Part shown: positions 14,665 through 22,175 of the stretch, in pieces
Layout of the letters: every line of letters begins with the position of its first letter
Numbering within the stretch: position 1 is the stretch's first letter
Assembly (NCBI GenBank): GCA_022566265.1
Contig: JADFJG010000026.1
Coordinates: forward strand, 1-35,818
Origin: Pseudomonadota bacterium
Lineage (GTDB): Bacteria; Pseudomonadota; Alphaproteobacteria; SMXQ01
Reading direction: 5' to 3'
Length of the DNA stretch: 35,818 nucleotides
Translations under genes and position numbers: made by a program
The notes under the pieces: generated by a model
Told to the model about the DNA's origin: nothing
Seen by the model: the letters and a program-made list of their open reading frames with translations, nothing else
The model's database searches: none

Positions 14665-14707
14665 TTGATCTAGATCAACCGACCGCGGTATCTTCGATCT
14701 CGGTCAA
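14665..14707 (-). promoter_or_regulatory. Tandem FNR-type boxes upstream of the Tp34-family gene
   Basis: TTGAT-CTAG-ATCAA (14665-14678) is a perfect FNR dyad. TCGAT-CTCG-GTCAA (14694-14707) is a second copy with two half-site mismatches, 29 bases away, and both are followed by CCGAC. Centred at -41.5 the first box would place the start near 14630, 45 bases before the ATG. I see no good -10 hexamer. Confidence 0.6.
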
Positions 14708-14754
14708 CCGACATTTCCCTGACGCATGTATAGGGTCGGCACCAAGGGCAGCGC

Positions 14755-14800
14755 CGAAGTTGGGAAACCTATCAGGATATGCTTAAGCTTGGGACTGCTG
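14755..14800 (-). pseudogene. Possible second SUMF1-domain gene remnant
   Basis: The minus strand reads SSPKLKHILIGFPTS. KLKHILIGF matches RALKHILIGF near the C-terminus of the intact SUMF1-domain gene, and the underlying bases (AAACCTATCAGGATATGCTTAAG) align with its 3' end. The fragment is very short and overlaps the end of paralogue B, so homology is tentative. Confidence 0.35.
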
Positions 14801-15559
14801 TCCATTGCCGCGCCGGCGGGTGCTCTTTTCCTGCCGGCCGCGAGGCACGGTGTCCTTGCCCTCCGCCAACCGCAGGGCGGCATCGACCTTGGTGATCTGG
14901 TCCTCGAGGAAAATGGGTTTCTCCGAGGTGATATCGAGTTCACGGTCCTCGTAGACGTTGCGCCGGGGGTGTCTCTTTTGCCACGCCGCCACCGTGTCGT
15001 CGCGCTCGAACAGCAACTCGCTGATCTGCGGCTTGAACAGCTTCAGCATGGCCGTGACCCAGCGGTTCATCGGCCACGACGGCTGCGCGTGGGTGATGGC
15101 GAAGAGATCGATCATGGCCGAGACGTCCTCGGCCCTGTACCAGGTTTCGGCGCAAATCCAGCGGTTGGTGGTAAACAGATTGATCGGAAGCCCGGAAGAG
15201 TCCATCGAGATCGCGACGATGTGGCTGAGCGCGTCGTTTTCGTCCTCGGGCATGGTGAAGTCGGGCAACGGCGCCGGCTCGATCCACGAGGGCATGCCCT
15301 TGGGCCGAAGGTAGGTGTGGAAGTGGCCGTGCTCCCCTTCCCGGTGGGCGTGGTAGTAGTACTGCGAATGGGTCTCCGAGTCGTAAACGTCGTCCGCGGG
15401 GTAGTGGTTGAACTCATAAAACGTGCCTTGACCCCTCAGCGCCTCCGCCACCACGTTGTCGCCCGTCTTGGCGAGCGCCATGAGGCACTCCATGACCTCG
15501 TCGCCGGCGGCGGCGGTCCGCTGGAGTTCCTCGATCGGCAAATCGTTCAGATCGACCAT
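14783..15559 (-). CDS. His-rich protein of unknown function (DUF6969-like), paralogue B
   Basis: A 258-residue paralogue of the protein at 11860-12612. It repeats the same blocks in order: GTFYEFNHYPADDVYD, SETHSQYYYHAHR, EGEHGHFHTYLRPKGMP, DALSHIVAISMDSSGLPI, LFTTNRWICAETWYRAEDVS and HAQPSWPMNRWVTAMLKLF. The shared His/Tyr/Glu cluster argues for metal binding or catalysis. The C-terminal tail after about residue 230 is basic and low complexity (GRQEKSTRRRGNGQQSQA) and is not shared with A. ATG at 15559 is chosen over the GTG three codons earlier because GGGGGT lies at a good distance. No signal peptide, so cytoplasmic, unlike its exported neighbours. Confidence 0.7.
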   Translation of the reverse strand: MVDLNDLPIEELQRTAAAGDEVMECLMALAKTGDNVVAEALRGQGTFYEFNHYPADDVYDSETHSQYYYHAHREGEHGHFHTYLRPKGMPSWIEPAPLPDFTMPEDENDALSHIVAISMDSSGLPINLFTTNRWICAETWYRAEDVSAMIDLFAITHAQPSWPMNRWVTAMLKLFKPQISELLFERDDTVAAWQKRHPRRNVYEDRELDITSEKPIFLEDQITKVDAALRLAEGKDTVPRGRQEKSTRRRGNGQQSQA

Positions 15560-15692
15560 GCCCGTCACCCCCGGTCAGTTTCGCGAGATTCGCAACGGCG
15601 ATACCCTTAGCTTTCGAAGTTTACGTCACTTATGCCGCGATCGCCAGTCACCTCGCGTCAACTTTACGTGAGGCACGGGCGCTTGGCTGGCG

Positions 15693-16583
15693 TCACTCTG
15701 TTTCGCGCACCAGGCGGAATCCGATGAGGATATGTTTGAGCGCCCTGGGACGGCCGTGCCGGGCCGCCGGACGGCATACGCCGCACCCCTTGTCGTCCCA
15801 TGAGCCGCCCTTGACCAGGACCCGCGCCCCCGCCGGCCCATGGGGCGAGGGCGTCGCGGTCCACTCGAAAACCTGGCCGGCGGCGTCAAGCAGCCCGAAC
15901 GGGCTGGCGCCATCGGGGAACCGCCCTACCGGCACGGTGTCGAAGGGTCCCGAATCGTGGCTGTTCAGGCGCTTCGCATCGAACGCCTCGCCCCAGGGAA
16001 AGCGCCGGCCATCGGTTCCCCGCGCCGCCTTCTCCCACTCGGTCTCCGTCGGCAGGCGCCAGCGCGCGCCGGTCTTCCGCGTCAACCATTCGCCGTAGGC
16101 GCCGGCATCGTCGAACGACACCAGGACCACCGGATGGGGTCCCCGCCCGGGCGGCGGGCGGCCCCGAAGCCAGGCGAACTTGCGGGTCCTGGCATAGGGG
16201 TGGATGAGCCCGTATCCTTTCCAAGTCACCCGGTCCACATCCGGCGCCGGGTGGCCGGTCTCGGCGACGAAGAGGGCGTATTGGTCGTTGGTGATCGGTG
16301 TCTTGGTGATGGCGAACGCCGGCAAGTCGAGCTTTGCCGGGCGGCGCTCATCCTCGTACCAGCGGTTTTTCCGGGTGATGGAGTGTCCGTATGCGGCTTC
16401 ATCGAGACGGTAAGCCGCCTCGCGCTCGTCACCGCCGGAGCCGGCGATGAATGTCCCGGCCGGCACCCGGATGAGGGCCGGCGATGGATCGGCCGCGGCG
16501 GTGGGCGCCGCGCTGGAAATTTCGTCCGCCAGCGGGGCGCCGGCCACGGCCAGACAAAGCGCCAATTTTGCTATCGTCTTCAT
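15693..16583 (-). CDS. Exported SUMF1/FGE-domain protein lacking the usual catalytic cysteine pattern
   Basis: A 296-residue protein with signal peptide MKTIAKLALCLAVAGAPLAD. The SUMF1 (formylglycine-generating enzyme-like) domain shows LIRVPAGTFIAGS, FAITKTPITNDQYALFVAETGH, RWRLPTETEWEKAARG, RFPWG, GQVFEWTATPS and LVKGGSWDDKGCGVCRPAAR, ending HILIGFRLVRETE. True sulfatase-activating FGEs have a cysteine right after GGSW/F and a second five residues on. Here the first is Asp and the cysteines are shifted (GCGVC), so a sulfatase-maturase role is unlikely. NirV-type and pigment/metal-cofactor proteins with this fold are better analogies. It is divergent from the P460 gene (226-base gap). GGGGAG precedes the ATG. 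Confidence 0.8.
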   Translation of the reverse strand: MKTIAKLALCLAVAGAPLADEISSAAPTAAADPSPALIRVPAGTFIAGSGGDEREAAYRLDEAAYGHSITRKNRWYEDERRPAKLDLPAFAITKTPITNDQYALFVAETGHPAPDVDRVTWKGYGLIHPYARTRKFAWLRGRPPPGRGPHPVVLVSFDDAGAYGEWLTRKTGARWRLPTETEWEKAARGTDGRRFPWGEAFDAKRLNSHDSGPFDTVPVGRFPDGASPFGLLDAAGQVFEWTATPSPHGPAGARVLVKGGSWDDKGCGVCRPAARHGRPRALKHILIGFRLVRETE

Positions 16584-16809
16584 CGCTCCCCAGCCTCTCC
16601 GGTCTGAGCACGGGTGAGGCTCAGTCTAGAGCACTATCCGCCCAGGTCCCCCCGGTTCGCTTCAATTCCGTTCACGAATTATTGATGAGATTTGACCCCA
16701 AAAGGGCGTTCATATCATTACCATTCATGGGATGATCGAGACCAAGCATGACTCGTAACCGAACAACGAATAAGCCTTGTCCCAAGGCCAACGATAGAGG
16801 GGCTATACC

Positions 16810-17967
16810 ATGAACCCATTGAGAAACCGGCTGTTGTCCACCACCGTGATGCCGCTCGTGATCGGTGTCGGTGTCGGCATCGGCGGGGTTACGCTAACCA
16901 CCGATCCCGGGCCCGCCGCCGGCTGGCACGGCGCGGTGAACGTGGCCCAGAACCCGTGCGCGGCCAAGAACCCATGCGCCGCCAAGCGATGTAATCCCTG
17001 TGCCGCCAAGCGCGGATGCAACCCCTGCGCGGCGAAGAACCCCTGCGCCGCGAAGCGTGGATGTAACCCCTGCGCGGCGAAGAATCCCTGTGCCGCCAAG
17101 CGCGGATGCAACCCCTGCAATCCGTGCAATCCCTGTGCGGGGGGAGGTTCGGCGTTCTCCGCCAAGTGCGTGATACCGCGCCTGGCCAAGGCGGCCATCT
17201 GCAACCCCTGCGCCGCCAAGAACCCGTGCGCCCCCTGCGGGGCGAAAAGCCCGTGCGCCCCCTGCGGGGCGAAAAGCCCGTGCGCTCCCTGCGGGGCCAA
17301 GAATCCTTGCGCCGCCAAGAACCCCTGCGCGGCCAAGAGCCCCTGCGCGGCGAAGAACCCGTGCGCCGCCAAGAGCCCTTGCAACCCCTGCGCCGCCAAG
17401 AACCCTTGCGCCGCCAAGAACCCCTGCGGTCCTTGCAGTCCGTGCGGTCCCTGCGGGGCGGCCGGCGGCGCCAAGCTGACGAAAGCCGAGGCGAAAGCGG
17501 CCTATAACTGTGTCAAGGGCGAGCTCGAGGCGGCTTACAAGAAATCCGGCCTCAAGATCAGCGCCAGCTATCACGATTGGAAGCGGTACAACACCGTGAC
17601 CTACGTGTCGGCGACCCATGGCGGGCGGTACGTCAACAATTACGCCAACCCGAAGGCGAAACGATACGGCAAGTTCGAGAAGTCGGGCAAATTGCCCCAG
17701 GGCTCGGTCCTCGCCAAGGACAGCTTCATGGCAACGGCCAAGGGCCAAGTCGGCGTCGGTCCCTTTTTCATCATGGAAAAGATGGGGCCGGGCTTCAGCA
17801 AGGCCAGCGGCGACTGGCGGTACACCATGGTCATGCCCGATGGCAGCGTCTTCGGCAGCACCAAGGGCAAGGGCTCGGCCAAGGTCCGGTTCTGCGCCGA
17901 ATGCCACATGACCGCGGCGGAAACCGATTCCATGTTTTTCATGCCGGCGGAAGTGAGAGTCAGATAA
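16810..17967 (+). CDS. Exported Cys-repeat protein fused to a cytochrome P460-like haem domain
   Basis: A 385-residue protein. Residues 1-38 form a signal peptide or anchor ([19 protein letters not shown]). Residues 50 to about 215 are built from [19 protein letters not shown] and RGCNPC units with 34 cysteines by my count, interrupted once by a short ordinary stretch ([20 protein letters not shown]). Residues 222-385 resemble cytochrome P460: [72 protein letters not shown], and the c-type haem motif FCAECH (CxxCH at 362-366). P460 enzymes oxidise hydroxylamine or NO in the periplasm through a lysine-crosslinked haem; I cannot identify the crosslinking lysine. The Cys region suggests metal binding or disulfide-rich packing. 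GAGGGG precedes the ATG and a strong terminator follows. Confidence 0.85.
   Translation: MNPLRNRLLSTTVMPLVIGVGVGIGGVTLTTDPGPAAGWHGAVNVAQNPCAAKNPCAAKRCNPCAAKRGCNPCAAKNPCAAKRGCNPCAAKNPCAAKRGCNPCNPCNPCAGGGSAFSAKCVIPRLAKAAICNPCAAKNPCAPCGAKSPCAPCGAKSPCAPCGAKNPCAAKNPCAAKSPCAAKNPCAAKSPCNPCAAKNPCAAKNPCGPCSPCGPCGAAGGAKLTKAEAKAAYNCVKGELEAAYKKSGLKISASYHDWKRYNTVTYVSATHGGRYVNNYANPKAKRYGKFEKSGKLPQGSVLAKDSFMATAKGQVGVGPFFIMEKMGPGFSKASGDWRYTMVMPDGSVFGSTKGKGSAKVRFCAECHMTAAETDSMFFMPAEVRVR
16950..17460 (+). repeat. Coding repeat array of 9-18-base NPC/AAK units
   Basis: Inside the P460 fusion gene the DNA repeats AAC-CC-TGC-GC-GCC-AAG units with synonymous third-base variation. The repeat is therefore kept at the protein level rather than being a recent slippage product. 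Units of 9 (AAKNPC half), 12 and 18 bases alternate without a fixed period. Confidence 0.85.
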
Positions 17968-18011
17968 TCGCGTAACTCCTCCCGAATGGCCTAATGGGCC
18001 GCCGGTTCTTG

Positions 18012-18053
18012 CGGCGGGTGAGTAAACCAAAACAAGCTCACCCGCCGTTTTTT
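18012..18053 (+). terminator. Rho-independent terminator after the P460 fusion gene
   Basis: CGGCGGGTGAG (18012-18022) and CTCACCCGCCG (18037-18047) form a perfect 11-base-pair stem with a 14-base A-rich loop, followed directly by six T. Confidence 0.92.
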
Positions 18054-18055
18054 CT

Positions 18056-18081
18056 GAATTAAGTATGGTGTCCCCTTAATT
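18056..18081. repeat. Short palindromic element AATTAAG..GGTGTCCCCTTAATT
   Basis: AATTAAG (from 18057) and CTTAATT (to about 18081) flank TATGGTGTCCC. The same words in inverse order (TTAAGGGGACACCATTAATT) occur at 26789-26808. The resemblance suggests two members of one REP-like family, inferred. Confidence 0.5.
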
Positions 18082-18109
18082 GCTCGTGCTCCTCGCCGCC
18101 GCCGCCGCA

Positions 18110-19120
18110 TTAGAACAATTTGTTTTCCTTGAAATAGCGGACGGCGCCGTCGTGAAGCGGCGCCGAATTGCCGGCCCTGACCAGGTTCCCGCGCTCGAGA
18201 TGGCCGAAGGCGGGATGCAGGCCCTTGAACTCGTCGAAATTATCGAACACCGCCTTGACGACCTCATAGACGATATCGGCGTCGAGCTTCGCCGATACCA
18301 CGAGCGTCGCCGTGACGCCGAAGGTTTTCACGTCCTTCGCGTTCCCCTTGTACATGCCCCCGGGGATCACGGCGTGGGCGAAATAGGGACGCTCCTTGAC
18401 CAGATCGTCGATGGCGGCGCCGGCGACCTCGACGAGCACCGTTTCGCACGCGCCCATGGCCTCGTTGATGACGCCGTTGGGATGGCCGATGACGTAGACC
18501 ACGGCGTCGGCCTCCTCGGCGCAAAGGGCCCGGTGCTGCTCGGAAGTAGCGAACTCGAAAGCACGGGCCAAATCCTTTCTCCGCCAGCCGAGCGCTTCCA
18601 TGACCAGCGCCATCATCGCCCGCTGGCCCGAACCGGGCCTGCCGACGCCGACCCTCTTGCCCTTGAGATCGGCGATCGCGGCGATGCCCGAGGAACGCCG
18701 CGCGAGAACCGTGAAGGCCTCGCCGTGGACCGAAAAGACCGATCTCAAATCGCTGAAAGGGCCGGCATCGGAGAACCTGCCGGTGCCATTGACGGCGCGA
18801 AACTGCCAGTCCGACTGGACGATGGCCATGTCGAGGTCATTCGCCCGCAAGGCGTTCAGATTGTCGACCGAGCCGCCCGTGCTCTCGACGGCGCAGCGTA
18901 TGCCATGGCTCTTGCGGCCCTTGTTGACGAGACGGCAGATGGCGCCGCCGGCGGGGAAATACACCCCGCTGACACTGCCGGTGCCGATGGTGAGGGTGTT
19001 GCCCTCGCGCGTGCTGGTTTGCGCATCCGGCTTGATCGCCTCGATATCGTTGCCCGATAGGAACCACAACGCCACCACCGCCGCGCAGGCGGTGATGGCG
19101 AGGGCCGCGTTTCTGTTCAT
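18110..19120 (-). CDS. TAXI-family TRAP transporter solute receptor (second receptor)
   Basis: A 336-residue periplasmic binding protein of the TAXI type, which delivers a carboxylate-type substrate to a fused TRAP permease. An N-terminal membrane or signal segment (AALAITACAAVVALWFLSG, residues 5-23) is followed by LTIGTGSVSGVYFPAGGAICRLVNKG, the family's first strand and ligand loop. Then come IRCAVESTGGSVDNLNALRANDLDMAIVQSDW, LKGKRVGVGRPGSGQRAMM and, near the end, LHPAFGHLERGNLVRAGNSAPLHDGAVRYFKE. It is about half-similar by eye to the receptor at 22176. It is the last gene of the TRAP operon, 78 bases after the UspA gene. The substrate cannot be read from the sequence. Confidence 0.9.
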   Translation of the reverse strand: MNRNAALAITACAAVVALWFLSGNDIEAIKPDAQTSTREGNTLTIGTGSVSGVYFPAGGAICRLVNKGRKSHGIRCAVESTGGSVDNLNALRANDLDMAIVQSDWQFRAVNGTGRFSDAGPFSDLRSVFSVHGEAFTVLARRSSGIAAIADLKGKRVGVGRPGSGQRAMMALVMEALGWRRKDLARAFEFATSEQHRALCAEEADAVVYVIGHPNGVINEAMGACETVLVEVAGAAIDDLVKERPYFAHAVIPGGMYKGNAKDVKTFGVTATLVVSAKLDADIVYEVVKAVFDNFDEFKGLHPAFGHLERGNLVRAGNSAPLHDGAVRYFKENKLF

Positions 19121-19198
19121 GGCGGCAACCTACCACAAGGCGACGCCACCGGAGGGCGGCAAATCGATCCGGCCGCGACAACCGGATCGGATAACCGG

Positions 19199-19627
19199 TC
19201 AGTCGCGGACCACCAGCACCGAGCAATCGGAGTGGCGGACGACCCGCGCCGCGTTCGGCCCCAAAAGATAGTCCTTGAGCGCCGGCCGGTGGGCGGCGAT
19301 GACGATGAGATCCGCCCCGATGCTTTCGGCCACCTCGATGATCCGCTTGTAGATGGTGCCGTAAACGACGATGGGCTTGACGGGTACGCCGTCCGGTATG
19401 CCCTCGGCGCAGAGCTTTACCAGTTCTTTCCTGGCCTCGTCGAGGGTCTGGTCTTCGTGACCCTTGGGGAAGAACTGGGCGACCTTGGTCATGCCGAAAT
19501 CGGGCACCACCGAGAGCACATGCAAGGTGGCGCCGGCGCACTGGCAGGTTTCCACCGCCACCGGCAGGGCCTTTTTCCACGAGCTCTCCTCGGTGAGATC
19601 GACGGTGAGGAGGATGTCCTTGTACAT
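19199..19627 (-). CDS. Universal stress protein (UspA family), TRAP-associated
   Basis: A 142-residue single-domain Usp: MYKDILLTVDLTEESSWKKAL, LHVLSVVPDFG, ADLIVIAAHRPALKDYLLGP and ARVVRHSDCSVLVVRD. In ATP-binding members the loop is G-x2-G-x9-G(S/T). Here the first two glycines are replaced (AAHRP) and the last pair is GP, so ATP binding is doubtful. The gene starts 12 bases after the permease gene. Usp proteins encoded in TRAP operons (TeaD is the studied case) modulate transport activity, the likely role here. The long loop with HEDQTLDEARKELV follows the second strand as usual. Confidence 0.88.
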   Translation of the reverse strand: MYKDILLTVDLTEESSWKKALPVAVETCQCAGATLHVLSVVPDFGMTKVAQFFPKGHEDQTLDEARKELVKLCAEGIPDGVPVKPIVVYGTIYKRIIEVAESIGADLIVIAAHRPALKDYLLGPNAARVVRHSDCSVLVVRD

Positions 19628-19639
19628 GCTTGCGCCTCC

Positions 19640-22060
19640 TTATGCCGGCGCGCCGGAAGGGCCGGCGGCGCCCGGAGCTTCGCGGCGCCGCCGCGCCAGT
19701 TGCAAAACGACGACGATGCCCATAAGCGCCAGTCCGAACGGGTAGATCCACTGCCTCGCCGGCTGACCCACCAACTCGACTTCGACATCGGTGACGAAAT
19801 CATCGAGCCTGATCCCGATCTGTTCGGCCAGCCCCTTGGGCAGCAAGTCGGAAACCGCGTAGCGCCCCTCTTCGTCCAGCTTCATCCTCAGCCCATAGAG
19901 CCCGTAGCCGGCGCCGGCGCCCAACTCGGGCGTGCCGATGCGGTAGAGCCTGAAACGGTCGCCGTATTCGGTCGACCGCACGACGTGGATGCGGATGGAA
20001 TAACCGGGCTTGGCCGCCGCCTCGCCGACGGCGAACCGCTTGAGATCGAGGGGCTCGAAGGCCGGGTAGATCTGGTTCATCACGAAATCGGGCCGGAACA
20101 GGGTCACGACGACGGCGGCGAGCAACACCATCTCATAGAGCTTGATCTTGACCAGCATCCACCGCTGGGTGAGGGAGGCGAAGGCGAACATGGCGATCAA
20201 CGAGACGATGAAGATCATCAGCCCATGCCAGAAGCTATCGACCCCGACCAGCAGCAGGTCGGGATTGAAGATGAAGATGAACGGCAGGATGGCGGTGCGG
20301 ATATCGTAATAGAATCCCTGGATTCCGGTCTTGATGGGGTCGGCGCGCGATATCGCCGCCGCCGCGAAGGCGGCGAGACAGACCGGCGGCGTGTCGTCGG
20401 CGAGGATACCGAAATAGAACACGAAGAGATGCACCGCGATCAGCGGCAGGACGAGACCGGACGCGGCTCCCAACTCGACCAGCACCCCGGCCAGCAGGGA
20501 GGCGACCACGAGGTAATTCGCCGTCGTCGGCAAGCCCATCCCGAGAATGAGGGCCATCACCGCGGTAAGCCCAAGGAGGATATAAACATTGCCGCCCGAG
20601 ATCGTCTCGACGAGCCCGACCATGGCGTTGTTGAGCCCGGTCGATGCGACCGAGCCGACGATGATGCCGGCGGCGGCGACGGCGACGGCGATGTTGATCA
20701 TGTTGCGCGCCCCGGAAACCAGCCCGCCATGGATCAGGACAACGCCGTCCTTGAGGGCTCGCGCGAAGTCGGACTCGCCGGCGCGCAACTCGCGCCAGAG
20801 GCGTTGCGCGACGATGATGACCATCAACATGAGGATCGAGTAGAACACCGAGGTGCCCGCCGTCCACCGTTTGAACATCAACAGATAGACCAGCAGCGCG
20901 ATCGGGATCAAAAAGTGGATGCCGCCGAAAAAGGTCTTGCGAAAGTGCGGGATGTCGGATTTCGCCATGCCGCTCAGCCCCAGCTTCAACGCCTCCAGAT
21001 GCGAGATGTAAAACAGCGCCATGTAGCTGATGACGGCGGGAATGAAGGCGGCCTTGACGACCTCGAAATAGGAGATGCCGATAAGCTCGGCGATGATGAA
21101 GGCCGCCGCGCCCATGATCGGCGGCATGAGCTGGCCGTTGGTCGACGCCGCGACCTCGATGGCGCCCGCCTTGATCGCCGACATGCCGGTCTTGCGCATG
21201 ACCGGAATGGTGAAGGTCCCGGTGGTCACCACGTTGGCGATGGAGGACCCCGATATGGCCCCGGTCATGCCCGACGCCAGGATCGCCGCCTTGGCGGGAC
21301 CGCCACGGTAGCGCCCGACCATGGCGAAGGAGAGATCGAGGAAATAACGGCCCGCCCCGGCCTTGTCCAACAGCGCCCCGAAGAGCACGAACAGGAAGAC
21401 GAAACTGACCGAGACGTCGATGGGGATGCCGAAAATGGCCTCGCCGCCCATCCACTGATAGCTGATCAGCCGGTTGAGCGACATGCCCCGGTGGGAAATC
21501 ATATCCGGCATCGACTGGCCGAATATGGAGTAGACGATAAACACGCTGGCGATGACGACCAATGGCAGGCCGATGCTGCGCCGCGTCGCCTCCAGCAGAA
21601 GGACGATGCCGATGCCGCCGACGATCGCCTCGAAGGGAAAGGAGAAGCCGAAGACGTCGATCTCGAGCAGGATCCCATCGCGCTCCACCAGCCCTCCATA
21701 GCCGAGGAACAGATAAAGCGCGCAACCGCAGCCCAGCAACGCCAGGACGATGTCATAAACAGGAATCCGCCTGGTCGCCAGGGACCGCGACGCCGGGAAC
21801 ATCAGGAAACAGAGCAGAAGGCCGAACGCCAGGTGGATACCGCGCGCCGGCACATCGACGATGATGCCGATGCCCCAAAGGAACGGCAGCGGCGAGGCCA
21901 TCCAAAGTTGGAACAAAGACCACAGCACGGCGATGACGCTGATGACGACGGCGAGGCGTGGTCCGGGCTTGCGGCCGATATATTCGATTTCGTCGATGCG
22001 TTTTTCGATGTCTTCCTGGGAAACGTCAGGAACCGCGGCCCCCGTTCCTGTTTCAACCAT
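19640..22060 (-). CDS. TRAP transporter fused permease (4TM-12TM, TAXI type)
   Basis: An 806-residue inner-membrane protein combining the small (DctQ-like) and large (DctM-like) TRAP subunits. The N-terminal cytoplasmic helix is EDIEKRIDEIEYIGRKPG. About four helices follow, then the large-subunit region with FGALLDKAGAGRYFLDLSFA, KAAILASGMTGAISGSSIAN, VVTTGTFTIPVMRKTGM, LMPPIMGAAAFIIAELIGI, GLTAVMALILGMGLPTTANY and FYFGILADDTPPVCLAAFAA. These are hallmark motifs of fused TAXI permeases. The C-terminus from about residue 640 carries a soluble domain (DUF3394-like) ending in one more helix (FGLALMGIVVVLQLARRR). Energy would come from a sodium or proton gradient. The long plus-strand frame opposite it is a shadow. 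Confidence 0.94.
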   Translation of the reverse strand: MVETGTGAAVPDVSQEDIEKRIDEIEYIGRKPGPRLAVVISVIAVLWSLFQLWMASPLPFLWGIGIIVDVPARGIHLAFGLLLCFLMFPASRSLATRRIPVYDIVLALLGCGCALYLFLGYGGLVERDGILLEIDVFGFSFPFEAIVGGIGIVLLLEATRRSIGLPLVVIASVFIVYSIFGQSMPDMISHRGMSLNRLISYQWMGGEAIFGIPIDVSVSFVFLFVLFGALLDKAGAGRYFLDLSFAMVGRYRGGPAKAAILASGMTGAISGSSIANVVTTGTFTIPVMRKTGMSAIKAGAIEVAASTNGQLMPPIMGAAAFIIAELIGISYFEVVKAAFIPAVISYMALFYISHLEALKLGLSGMAKSDIPHFRKTFFGGIHFLIPIALLVYLLMFKRWTAGTSVFYSILMLMVIIVAQRLWRELRAGESDFARALKDGVVLIHGGLVSGARNMINIAVAVAAAGIIVGSVASTGLNNAMVGLVETISGGNVYILLGLTAVMALILGMGLPTTANYLVVASLLAGVLVELGAASGLVLPLIAVHLFVFYFGILADDTPPVCLAAFAAAAISRADPIKTGIQGFYYDIRTAILPFIFIFNPDLLLVGVDSFWHGLMIFIVSLIAMFAFASLTQRWMLVKIKLYEMVLLAAVVVTLFRPDFVMNQIYPAFEPLDLKRFAVGEAAAKPGYSIRIHVVRSTEYGDRFRLYRIGTPELGAGAGYGLYGLRMKLDEEGRYAVSDLLPKGLAEQIGIRLDDFVTDVEVELVGQPARQWIYPFGLALMGIVVVLQLARRRREAPGAAGPSGAPA

Positions 22061-22126
22061 GGCGAGGATCCATCAATGCATTAACCGAAGAGCCGGATAC
22101 ATCTGATACATCGGATAGAAAAGGGG

Positions 22127-22157
22127 AGCCGGCACCCCAGGATGTGGAGTGCCGGCT
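22127..22157 (-). terminator. Intercistronic hairpin between receptor and permease
   Basis: AGCCGGCAC (22127-22135) and GTGCCGGCT (22149-22157) form a 9-base-pair stem. On the operon strand it is followed by CCCCTTTTC. It lies 19 bases after the receptor stop and 67 before the permease start. It probably attenuates or protects the 3' end so that receptor mRNA exceeds permease mRNA. Confidence 0.6.
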
Positions 22158-22175
22158 TCGAATCGGCGGCGGCGA

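Noticed and set aside
16950-17460. Short regular DNA repeats suggesting a CRISPR array
   Set aside because: The repeats are in frame within one protein, vary at third bases, and have no unique spacers; they encode NPCAAK-type units.
19232-22084. A 950-codon open frame on the plus strand
   Set aside because: It is antisense to the TRAP permease and Usp genes, has a composition of D/H/R/Q-rich low complexity typical of shadow frames in GC-rich DNA, and shows no recognisable domain.
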